A stretch of DNA of 7,028 bases from Bacteroidales bacterium UBA1458 (GTDB lineage: Bacteria; Bacteroidota; Bacteroidia; Bacteroidales; VadinHA17): assembly GCA_002325785.1 (NCBI GenBank), contig DCSU01000003.1, forward strand, positions 7,052-14,079, given 5' to 3'. The notes under the pieces are model-generated. The model saw only the letters and a list, made by a program, of their open reading frames with translations. It did no database searches and had not been told where the DNA came from. Position numbers and translations under genes: made by a program. Position 1 is the stretch's first letter; the number at the start of each line of letters is the position of its first letter. Below are positions 1-6,222 of the stretch, piece after piece.

Positions 1-216
1 AGTGTAGAGGGTCACACCGACAGCGACGGAGATGACAGCTTCAACCAAAATCTTTCCGAACGCCGTGCACAGGCTGTGGTTGACCAACTGGTAACTTTGG
101 GTATTGAAGGTTCCCGCCTGTCCAGCGTAGGCTGGGGTGAAAGACAACCCGCAGGGCCCAACATCACGTCTGAAGGCAAAGCAGCCAACAGGAGGGTTGA
201 ATTTGTAAAGAAATAA
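1..216 (+). CDS. OmpA-family protein, C-terminal peptidoglycan-binding domain (5' truncated)
   Basis: The frame is open from base 1 to a TAA stop at 214-216 and gives 71 residues, so the gene begins outside the window. The visible part is the second half of an OmpA-like domain: GHTD at residues 4-7, N-x-x-LSERRA at 15-23, GWGE near 43-46, and a closing N-R-R-V-E-F. In this family an Asp in the GHTD motif and an Arg 15 residues later (here D7 and R22) bind the diaminopimelate of peptidoglycan, and both are present. The protein should therefore tether an outer-membrane or periplasmic structure to the cell wall. The upstream part (beta barrel, TPR/PD40 repeats or lipoprotein) cannot be seen, so the subtype is unknown. 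The family call is strong; a functional link to the downstream secreted-protein genes is only inferred from direction and spacing (78 bp). Confidence 0.93.
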   Translation, partial: SVEGHTDSDGDDSFNQNLSERRAQAVVDQLVTLGIEGSRLSSVGWGERQPAGPNITSEGKAANRRVEFVKK

Positions 217-218
217 GT

Positions 219-245
219 GCAGGGCCAAACTTGTTTGAGACCTGC
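219..245 (+). terminator. Imperfect hairpin just after the ompA-like stop
   Basis: GCAGG (219-223) pairs with CCTGC (241-245), and an inner stem CAAA (226-229) pairs with TTTG (234-237) around a 4-nt loop, with a mismatch and a bulge between the two stems. It starts 3 nt after the stop codon. There is no T-tract after it, so it is not a textbook intrinsic terminator. It could be a weak terminator, an mRNA 3'-end stabiliser, or chance. Confidence 0.35.
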
Positions 246-294
246 CGAATGCCGAAATAAATGTGCGAAGCAAATTTGAAAAAATATATAAACC

Positions 295-819
295 ATGAAA
301 AAACAGATTTATGAACTTAAGGTTATTGCCGGGGTAATTCTGCTGACTTTTCTGATGATTCAGTCGTGCGACCGGCTCCGGGAAGATCCGGATTATATCG
401 GTACATGGCAGTACACGGAAAAAATATATCTGGGGGAGGTGACTGTAAACATTACTCACACTCTCAAACTGACAGATGGCTCCTTCGAAGAGGTAATAAT
501 CTACCGCCGTGACAACACAAGTGCGGTGATGACATTGTTAGGGCTGAAAGGCAGCATAAGCGTAAGTGATGACGAAGTGAACTTCACTCTTACAGCTGTA
601 GGGGAGTGTCTGAAGGATGCCGTCAATAACTGCACGGCAACTGTAGAGTGGTTCCCAAAAGGATCTCAGACCTATAATGATTACCTGCTGATCGGAATGT
701 CAGAGTCCTTCAGCGGCGCGTTTGAAGCAGACGAGTATTACCTGTGGCTGGTCCGTGATATGAACAACGATACCGATACGGACGACGACTGGGAGGATAT
801 AGAATTTGAACGACTGTAA
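295..819 (+). CDS. Putative small lipoprotein with lipocalin-like start, function unknown
   Basis: The gene encodes 174 residues. The N-terminus is Lys-rich with a hydrophobic stretch (about residues 10-23) ending in I-Q-S-C, so Cys25 is a plausible lipidation site, although Gln at -2 is not the classic lipobox. The mature part opens with a short acidic linker and an I-G-T-W motif at 35-38, followed by alternating beta-strand-like segments; a G-x-W near the start is typical of lipocalin-like beta barrels, which is the best but weak fold guess. C105 and C113 could form a disulfide. The C-terminus is very acidic (about 155-170, Asp/Asn alternation). The ATG at 295 follows an A-rich stretch without a Shine-Dalgarno site, as is usual in Bacteroidota. 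A 115-bp gap separates it from the next gene, which has its own candidate promoter, so it may be transcribed separately. I do not recognise a specific family. Confidence 0.8.
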   Translation: MKKQIYELKVIAGVILLTFLMIQSCDRLREDPDYIGTWQYTEKIYLGEVTVNITHTLKLTDGSFEEVIIYRRDNTSAVMTLLGLKGSISVSDDEVNFTLTAVGECLKDAVNNCTATVEWFPKGSQTYNDYLLIGMSESFSGAFEADEYYLWLVRDMNNDTDTDDDWEDIEFERL

Positions 820-885
820 AATTATTCCGCGATGGCACTTACTACAATACTAAAGGGGAGCCAAGACAAAACTGCAAACCGAGGA

Positions 886-917
886 GTTGAATTTTACTAA
901 CAGCTTGCTGATTTTTG
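886..917 (+). promoter_or_regulatory. Candidate Bacteroidota-type promoter for the 935 gene
   Basis: A -33-like GTTG (886-889) is followed after 20 nt by GATTTTTG (910-917), a 7 of 8 match to the -7 consensus TAnnTTTG. Transcription would start around 922-926, giving a very short leader before the ATG at 935. This also argues against translation starting at the TTG at 887. The -33 element is imperfect and such AT-rich matches arise by chance, so confidence is low. Confidence 0.35.
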
Positions 918-934
918 CAATAAAAAAAGCTTCA

Positions 935-2743
935 ATGAAAACTATTTGTAAATGCCTGATCGTTTCCGCTTTGCTTCTGTGCTCTTCAATTTATTCTATG
1001 GCTCAGGAAAACCTTGAAACTTTGTTTAACCGGCTAAACAATAAAATTGAATCTGAGATATTACAGCCAGTATGGCCCGAGGTAACACACTTTGAGGCTT
1101 ACTTAAAATGGATGCAGATCAAGGCAGCAGATCGTGACAGGGCAAAAGAATATGCCAGGCTAGCTGAGAATGAGGGGAATCCTTACTGGCATAATAAGTT
1201 TATATGGCTGTCAGAAAATGCCCAATGGTCAGGTGAGGGTACAATTCGTGCTGCAATTTACAAATTCATGGATCCGGAAGATCACAGAACCAATAAACCT
1301 ATTGGGTGGGGTCAGGCGTGTCATCGAGCAGGACCCCAGTTAGGAGAGAGGTTGTATATACATGCTATTGAAAACGGACTTAGGGCCGATGATGTATTAG
1401 AAGCTGTCAAATGTCTTTTACGGTATGCAACCAACGATCTGGAAGCAAGTTACCTGTATACTAATCAAGAATCCTTCCTCGGCAGTTATGATGCAGAGGG
1501 ATTACAGGTTATGCCTAAAGGCGACTGGAATGCCTATTGCATGCGCCGCGGAGAATTTACTACAACTTACCAGGGAGAACCGGTAGCTCCTGCAGACAAA
1601 GCTATGGCATGGATAGAGGAGATAAGAAATGTATGTGAGTTTTATGGTCTAGACCCCGAATTCAATGATGCAACCGACCTTATGGTGCAATACCTTAAAG
1701 AGAAGAAGGTGCTTTGCCTTATGCCGGAAGAAGGTCATCAGTGGTATTTAGATCTTGCTCAGCAGTATGAGCTTGACAGGGCAAAGGAATATATGGAAGG
1801 TTTTTACGCCACGATAAAAGGAAAGATCGAGAAGAAAAAGGACGGCGAAGTACAACCTGTTCCAAATGCAGAAGTCAAATTCCTTGCCCCGGATGACAAC
1901 CGGACCTGGACAACAAACTCTGATCAGGACGGAAATTATATAATCGAAGGTGTAATTCTGCATAAAAGCTGCAGCCCTTTTATTCTTGCTGCCAGAGGAG
2001 AGGGTTGCGACAAGGAGGAGCAAGTGCAGGGACCCCTGGAAGAGCCTGATAAAAACTATGAGCTGGAAAGAAACCTGGTACTTGATTGTGAGGATAGTGG
2101 TTTCTACGGTACCATCTCAATGTATGAAACAATGGGAGCCGGAGAAAATCAGTCGCTGCTTGCAGCACTGACCCCCGGTGGTGAGTACAACATTTCAAAA
2201 AACTGGATGATCGAGCTCTCTTTCAAGCCTGTGGTAAAAACCTCAAAGCTCCTCAACTACAAGGTTGAAAGAGCAACTCTCATGAGTTTCTCTGATGAGT
2301 ATGCACAGACTATGTTCAGAATGGAACGCGAAGGCAGGCGCATTGAAGGCAGGGCAAGCGAAAAAGCAGAGGCAGGCGGGAGATCTCTTTCAGCAGCAGA
2401 GTGCAACCTCCGGCTTATAATAGATACTTTGAGCGGCAAGTACTGGATCAGGGGTGAGATTACTGTCAGCGGTATTGAGATAAAAGGAACCAACGAAATG
2501 GATATTAAGGTCAAACCTATTAATAAGGAGATTGATGAAGAGGCAGAGGGGACAACAGGAATAGATGAAGAAATTGAAATATCCGGAACATTTACTGCTG
2601 CCAATCCCGGTAAGTTACCCGAAGAGATGAAAGGTACCAGAGACCTTTTAAAGGAATTACCAGAGGAGTTCAGGGAGTTTATGGAAGATCTGGGCGGAGC
2701 ACAAGCAATACTTTTCTCGTGGAACCTAAAGAAGGATGAATAA
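935..2743 (+). CDS. Secreted multidomain protein: helical N-terminal region, carboxypeptidase-regulatory-like domain, beta-rich C-terminal region
   Basis: From ATG 935 the product is 602 residues. This start is preferred over an in-frame TTG at 887 because it places a standard signal peptide at the very N-terminus (Lys3, hydrophobic core 8-20, cleavage after S-M-A before Gln24). Residues 25-292 are mostly helical, rich in Trp, Tyr and charged residues, with D-R-A-K-E-Y at 68-73 and again at 281-286. Residues about 293-385 look like a CarboxypepD_reg/CNA-B-type beta sandwich: I-K-G-K-I opening, P-x-A-x-V-K-F strand, then a D-Q-D-G-N-Y-I-I-E-G-V signature at 330-340. Residues 387-602 begin with GFYGTI (389-394) and end with WNLKK (596-600), and include a Glu/Lys-rich stretch. 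No catalytic motif is recognised. Stop codons are stacked in frame (TAA TAA TGA) and the next gene starts 2 bp later, so the two products are probably made together. Likely periplasmic or surface-exposed; function unknown. Confidence 0.85.
   Translation: MKTICKCLIVSALLLCSSIYSMAQENLETLFNRLNNKIESEILQPVWPEVTHFEAYLKWMQIKAADRDRAKEYARLAENEGNPYWHNKFIWLSENAQWSGEGTIRAAIYKFMDPEDHRTNKPIGWGQACHRAGPQLGERLYIHAIENGLRADDVLEAVKCLLRYATNDLEASYLYTNQESFLGSYDAEGLQVMPKGDWNAYCMRRGEFTTTYQGEPVAPADKAMAWIEEIRNVCEFYGLDPEFNDATDLMVQYLKEKKVLCLMPEEGHQWYLDLAQQYELDRAKEYMEGFYATIKGKIEKKKDGEVQPVPNAEVKFLAPDDNRTWTTNSDQDGNYIIEGVILHKSCSPFILAARGEGCDKEEQVQGPLEEPDKNYELERNLVLDCEDSGFYGTISMYETMGAGENQSLLAALTPGGEYNISKNWMIELSFKPVVKTSKLLNYKVERATLMSFSDEYAQTMFRMEREGRRIEGRASEKAEAGGRSLSAAECNLRLIIDTLSGKYWIRGEITVSGIEIKGTNEMDIKVKPINKEIDEEAEGTTGIDEEIEISGTFTAANPGKLPEEMKGTRDLLKELPEEFREFMEDLGGAQAILFSWNLKKDE
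1135..1153. repeat. 19-bp direct repeat, copy 1 (within CDS)
   Basis: This segment encodes D-R-A-K-E-Y and matches 1774-1792 at 18 of 19 bases, the only difference being a synonymous A/G in the Lys codon. The two copies lie at the start and end of the helical N-terminal region of the same protein. They may mark related helices at the ends of a duplicated unit, or be coincidental. Confidence 0.55.
1774..1792. repeat. 19-bp direct repeat, copy 2 (within CDS)
   Basis: Second copy of the sequence at 1135-1153, in the same reading frame, again encoding D-R-A-K-E-Y, just before the beta-sandwich domain begins. Similarity fades outside this segment, though a Trp lies 9-11 residues upstream in both places. 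Confidence 0.55.
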
Positions 2744-2745
2744 TA

Positions 2746-4494
2746 ATGAAAACTAACAACTACCATTCAATACTGAAAGGGTGGCTGATCATTTTACTGA
2801 CATGTGTCTCGCCGGATGGATCAGCACAAGAAAAGTATTGTTGTTTTAGAAATCTTATTTTCCCGGACTTTCCAATGCCTCCGGAGCAGGAAAGAGATAT
2901 AAGCGACTTTATTTCAACATCATGGGACTCATACATTATTAAATCCGGCATTCATGAATTGCTGGAATGCCCTCTGATGATCGAAATTCTGGACTACACA
3001 GGAGTAATTGACCGTGATTCAATGATTGAGCGCATTACGGCTGTGGCAACTAAGAAACCGCCTGAGTTCGAATCGCATTATGAAAACATGAGAAAAAGCG
3101 CGGAATATATCTGGAAAGGAAAGCTGGAACTGACATACATCGAAAGAATTGTACCGGGCTGGACTGAACCTGCCTACGGAGGCGGAACTGAATATCTCCC
3201 CGGCTATGTTGTCGGTGGATGGAAGTTCACGATTCAGTTATTTGATATTCAGCATGATGAAATCGTAAAAGAAGCATCAACTACATGGACGGGTAGTGAT
3301 ATAGGGTCCTATAAGAATTTGGAAAGGGAGTATAAGGAAGGAACCTCTGACAGACTAAAAATAGACATTTTAGAAGAGCTGTTTGACAGGGAGTTTCATA
3401 ATCTTAAGCAGATTATATGGGAATATGAGAAAGTCCCAAAAAAAGTAAAATTTGAGAGCGAAGTGATAAAAGTTGACCCTGAAAGGACAAAAAGGATCAC
3501 ATTTAAGGTGACGGATGAAAAAGGTGAGATCCCGAAATCCTGGCAACGACTCGCAGTAAAGGTTGATTTTGGTTCACTTGATAATGGCACACTTTGTTGT
3601 GAAACGGGAGAAGATGCCAGATTCTATTCCTTCATGTGCGAGGAAGGCCAGGTAACAATTGAATATAAAGCTCCGGATCCTGACAAAGCTACCCTGGACC
3701 ACATAACAGTATTTAATGGTTGCATAACTAAAAACACTGACCTTAACGATATGTCAATGATTGATATCCAGGAAGAAATAGGCGCAGTAGATATAGCGCT
3801 TGTCAATGAGGGTTACTCAGGCACAATTACCCTCACAAAAAGCTGGGATTATTCAGAACGATATGATGACCACACCTCAACCTATACTGGTAACCAGACG
3901 ATCAACATTAGCGGAATATTCAAACCAATCCCCCAGATGGAAGGTATGGAGGGGCAACCGATTAAAATCTTCGGGAAAGGATCAGTTCACGGCACATGGA
4001 AACATAATGAGAGACGCTACTGCGAGGGAAAAGGCTGCGGCGACTGCCCCGGACTTATGTATGATGAATCAGGCTCTGGCAGTGTTCCCAAAATGTTATT
4101 GGATGCAATAATTATTACCACCAATGTTTGGCCAACAGACAATAAGGTTGTAGCTGACCAGCTCAAACAGTTCGGGATGGATAACTTCTATGATATCATG
4201 ATTCCGGGCGAATATGTCGATACACAGAGAAGAATCAGGTCTGACCACGGAGACGAAGGCTGCCAGTGGAGTAACTCTGCCTCGTTCACAACTCTGACTG
4301 AGTGTTCGGTCAGGTTTAAAGTCACCGATATTGAGCACCTGCATGGAAGAGAATCATGGAGTTCGAAAAGTGACAGCCATGGCATAAGCGTCACAAATCT
4401 TACTGAGGCAATATACGATCAACCTCCATATGACCCGGAACAGAACGGATCAGATTATACCTATACAATCACATGGAATTTGAAGGCACTTTAA
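2746..4494 (+). CDS. Secreted protein: CsgG/LpoB-reminiscent domain, Ig-like domain, Cys-containing C-terminal region
   Basis: The gene encodes 582 residues. A signal peptide spans about 1-27 (Lys11, hydrophobic 13-20, cleavage after G-S-A before Gln28). Residues about 35-225 have the order seen in CsgG/LpoB-like domains: an S-G-I-H-E-L-L segment (67-73), a V-I-D-R-D-S-M-I-E-R segment (87-96), A-E-Y-I-W-K-G-K-L-E (119-128), then a strand pair W-K-F-T-I-Q-L-F-D (159-167) with E-I-V-K-E (172-176). Residues about 232-328 look like a bacterial Ig-like domain, with F-K-V-T-D (253-257) and V-T-I-E-Y-K-A-P (303-310). The C-terminal region opens with GYSGTI (356-361), holds a C-x4-C-x2-C cluster (426, 431, 434) and further cysteines at 506 and 520, and ends ITWNLKAL. 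The ATG overlaps the stacked stops of the preceding gene and has no clear Shine-Dalgarno site, pointing to coupled translation. The CsgG-like reading rests on pattern only; the export call is solid and the function is unknown. Confidence 0.83.
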   Translation: MKTNNYHSILKGWLIILLTCVSPDGSAQEKYCCFRNLIFPDFPMPPEQERDISDFISTSWDSYIIKSGIHELLECPLMIEILDYTGVIDRDSMIERITAVATKKPPEFESHYENMRKSAEYIWKGKLELTYIERIVPGWTEPAYGGGTEYLPGYVVGGWKFTIQLFDIQHDEIVKEASTTWTGSDIGSYKNLEREYKEGTSDRLKIDILEELFDREFHNLKQIIWEYEKVPKKVKFESEVIKVDPERTKRITFKVTDEKGEIPKSWQRLAVKVDFGSLDNGTLCCETGEDARFYSFMCEEGQVTIEYKAPDPDKATLDHITVFNGCITKNTDLNDMSMIDIQEEIGAVDIALVNEGYSGTITLTKSWDYSERYDDHTSTYTGNQTINISGIFKPIPQMEGMEGQPIKIFGKGSVHGTWKHNERRYCEGKGCGDCPGLMYDESGSGSVPKMLLDAIIITTNVWPTDNKVVADQLKQFGMDNFYDIMIPGEYVDTQRRIRSDHGDEGCQWSNSASFTTLTECSVRFKVTDIEHLHGRESWSSKSDSHGISVTNLTEAIYDQPPYDPEQNGSDYTYTITWNLKAL

Positions 4495-4531
4495 CCTGCC
4501 ATACTGATGTGCAACCAAACAATAAGGTAAA

Positions 4532-5131
4532 ATGAAAAAGTTTATCGTACTTGAAGTTTTCCTGGTTTACATGCTGACAGCAGCTCAATCCCAGGAAAAA
4601 ACCCTGAAGCCCTACGGCATCAAATCAGGAATTATTGAATACGCCTACTCCGGCGATAAGACCGGTACCGGCACTCTCTATTTTGACGATTACGGGATGA
4701 AAAGCGCAATGTACATGAAAACCGTCTCAGACGGGGAAGAAAGCACAAGCTGGGTGATTACTTCCGGCAATGACCAGTATATGTGGGATCCCGATCAGCC
4801 CGATGACGGGATGAAAATGAAGAATCCGCTTATTTCATGGATTCAGGAGGCATCAAAAGGTGACATTGAATCATTTACAGAAGAGACATATTTAAAAATG
4901 GGCATGGCAAAAAGCGGTACAGAGCTCTGCCTTGGCAAAGAATGCACAGTTATCATGGGCAAACCGGGGAAAGTGCTGATATGGAATGGAATAATGATGC
5001 TTTCAGATTTCAAAATGGGCGCTTACGTATCAAAACAGGAGGCAACATCTGTGAAAACAGATATCCCGGTAGACCAGAAATACTTCGTCGTACCAAAAAA
5101 CATCATCTTCTCTGAAATGCCCGGGTTCTGA
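4532..5131 (+). CDS. Exported protein resembling DUF4412/LolA-like periplasmic proteins
   Basis: The gene encodes 199 residues with a signal peptide (MKK start, hydrophobic 4-18, cleavage near A-A-Q-S before Gln21). The mature protein opens with I-K-S-G-I-I-E-Y (30-37) and then T-L-Y-F-D-D-Y-G (48-55), a strand pattern common in Bacteroidota exported proteins of the DUF4412 or lipoprotein-sorting (LolA-like) kind. A second block, L-G-K-E-C-T-V-I (134-141) followed by V-L-I-W-N-G-I (148-154), an E-A-T-S-V motif (170-174) and P-V-D-x-K-Y-F-V-V-P (179-188), fits the C-terminal half of such proteins. C133 and C138 are close enough for a disulfide. The ATG is preceded by AAGG (4524-4527), a weak ribosome-binding site. 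It lies 37 bp after the previous stop on the same strand, so it probably belongs to the same operon. Function unknown; the family assignment is by remembered pattern. Confidence 0.8.
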   Translation: MKKFIVLEVFLVYMLTAAQSQEKTLKPYGIKSGIIEYAYSGDKTGTGTLYFDDYGMKSAMYMKTVSDGEESTSWVITSGNDQYMWDPDQPDDGMKMKNPLISWIQEASKGDIESFTEETYLKMGMAKSGTELCLGKECTVIMGKPGKVLIWNGIMMLSDFKMGAYVSKQEATSVKTDIPVDQKYFVVPKNIIFSEMPGF

Positions 5132-5140
5132 AAAGACTAA

Positions 5141-5161
5141 CCTGACGTAAATACGGTCTGG
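5141..5161. terminator. Imperfect hairpin between convergent genes
   Basis: The 34-bp gap between the two converging stop codons contains an imperfect inverted repeat: CC-t-GA-CG (5141-5147) against CG-g-TC-t-GG (5154-5161), with a 6-nt loop. Read on the minus strand it is followed by a T-rich stretch, so it could end the reductase transcript; on the plus strand no T-tract follows. The short stem with one mismatch and one bulge keeps confidence low. Confidence 0.3.
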
Positions 5162-5165
5162 CTGA

Positions 5166-6164
5166 TCATGCAATTTCTCCCTCCTTTTTCAGCCACTCCA
5201 GGGTGACCTTCACTCCTTCTCTAAAAGGAGTGAAGCCGTAACCCAGCTCTTTCACAGCCTTATTACTGCTCAGGCTCCAGTGATTGAGATATTTCTTCAC
5301 CCACGATGCAGTGAGAAGGGGTGCTATTCCAGTGACGGAGGCCTGCCACTCCATTATCTTTGCCGCTGTAATCATAAAACGGACAGGCAGATGGATGAGC
5401 CAGGGACGTTTACCCGTAACCTCGGCAAGTATCTCAAAGAACTGCTCAAAGGTCAGGTTCTCACCTCCCAACGCATAGCGCTGCCCCGGACGGCCCCTTC
5501 GCGCAGCCAGAATATGTCCGCTGACTACATCATTAACCAGCACATAACTGCCGATGCAGGTTCCGTCTCCGGGCACAATATGCCATTTGCCCAAGGCATA
5601 CAGTTTTATCATCCGTGTCACGGAATTGCTTTCGTTTATGGGTCCGGGACCATAGACACGGGGTGGATTGACAATTATGGTTTCAAGGCCGTCCCTGTTA
5701 TATGACCTGACCAACTCTTCAGCCTCGGCCTTGGTCTCCTCATACTCATTAAACCAGGGAACAGTCCGCGGGAAATCCTCATCAATGGGTTCAACACCCG
5801 GAGAAGGACCAATCACAGCCGCCGACGAAGTAAATACGAAACGCTTCACTCCCGCCGCGAGGGAAGCCTTAAGCATGTTCTCAGTGCCGGTGACATTGAT
5901 CCTGTGCGGCAGGCTTTTATCTTTTGACCATGGCTTTGCAAATGCGGCAAGATGGAATACAGTATCACAACCTGCCAGTCCATCATTTAACACTGCTGAG
6001 TCTTCAATATCTCCGAGAACAGCAGTGACATCGGGCAGGTGCGAAAGCGACCGGAATTTTTCCTGCGAACGTACCAGGCATCTTACAGTGTGCCCGTCGG
6101 CTGAGAGGCTTTCAACCAGCCTCATTCCTATAAAGCCGTTGGCACCGGTAACAAAACAGTTCAT
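5166..6164 (-). CDS. NAD(P)-dependent extended SDR: epimerase/dehydratase or dihydroflavonol-reductase-like
   Basis: The gene encodes 332 residues, a typical length for extended short-chain dehydrogenases. The dinucleotide-binding motif TGANGFIG lies at 6-13, an acidic G-D-I-E-D at 51-55, and H-L-A-A at 71-74. The active site is complete: Ser113/Ser114 after V-F-T, and Y-x-x-x-K at Tyr141/Lys145. N-P-P-R-V-Y-G-P-G at 166-174 is the usual substrate-side motif of this superfamily, and an R-Y-A-L-G-G at 229-234 is also typical. The pattern is closest to the dihydroflavonol-4-reductase/3-beta-hydroxysteroid dehydrogenase/HpnA-like group, cytoplasmic enzymes that reduce or epimerise a sugar, sterol or similar small molecule; the substrate cannot be told from sequence. 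The ATG at 6162-6164 is supported by the Rossmann motif starting five residues in and by a promoter just upstream. It lies 58 bp downstream of the peptidase gene on the same strand. Confidence 0.94.
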   Translation of the reverse strand: MNCFVTGANGFIGMRLVESLSADGHTVRCLVRSQEKFRSLSHLPDVTAVLGDIEDSAVLNDGLAGCDTVFHLAAFAKPWSKDKSLPHRINVTGTENMLKASLAAGVKRFVFTSSAAVIGPSPGVEPIDEDFPRTVPWFNEYEETKAEAEELVRSYNRDGLETIIVNPPRVYGPGPINESNSVTRMIKLYALGKWHIVPGDGTCIGSYVLVNDVVSGHILAARRGRPGQRYALGGENLTFEQFFEILAEVTGKRPWLIHLPVRFMITAAKIMEWQASVTGIAPLLTASWVKKYLNHWSLSSNKAVKELGYGFTPFREGVKVTLEWLKKEGEIA

Positions 6165-6183
6165 AGAGTAAGAGCTACTCTAT
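6163..6183. promoter_or_regulatory. Inverted repeat over the leader and start codon of the SDR gene (possible operator)
   Basis: ATAGAGTA (6163-6170) and TACTCTAT (6176-6183) are perfect 8-bp inverted arms around a 5-nt spacer. On the minus strand the repeat runs from the last base of the candidate -7 element through the predicted start site to the first two bases of the ATG. It could be a repressor binding site or an mRNA hairpin hiding the start codon. The symmetry is certain; the role is inferred. Confidence 0.5.
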
Positions 6184-6213
6184 AAAAGTATTTAAATTAA
6201 GGGTTAAAGCAAA
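6183..6213 (-). promoter_or_regulatory. Bacteroidota-type promoter of the SDR gene
   Basis: On the minus strand a perfect -33 TTTG (6213-6210) is followed after exactly 19 nt by TACTTTTA (6190-6183), a 7 of 8 match to the Bacteroidota -7 consensus TAnnTTTG. The site sits between the end of the peptidase gene and the reductase start. Transcription would start around 6178-6175, giving a leader of only about 11-14 nt. This would let the reductase be expressed independently of the upstream peptidase gene. Confidence 0.6.
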
Positions 6214-6222
6214 GAGCCGCTT

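Noticed and set aside
271..278. CAAATTTG as a -7 promoter element for the 295 gene
   Set aside because: It matches TAnnTTTG at 7 of 8 positions, but no TTTG lies at the expected 19-20 nt upstream, so it was not called.
12..296. 94-codon minus-strand open frame
   Set aside because: It covers the strong OmpA-domain frame in antisense and runs into the intergenic hairpin; no start signal or family pattern is visible.
2257..2766. 169-codon open frame on the minus strand
   Set aside because: It lies wholly opposite the C-terminal part of a well-supported secreted-protein gene, and its Ser/Ile/Leu-rich translation is what antisense reading of Glu/Lys-rich codons gives.
2791..2805. Lipoprotein signal (L-L-T-C) in the 2746 gene
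   Set aside because: Thr before the Cys does not fit a lipobox, and a standard cleavage site (G-S-A before Gln28) follows a few residues later.
5668..6171. 167-codon plus-strand open frame
   Set aside because: It is antisense to the SDR gene, whose Rossmann and catalytic motifs are complete; the plus-strand translation has no domain-like pattern.
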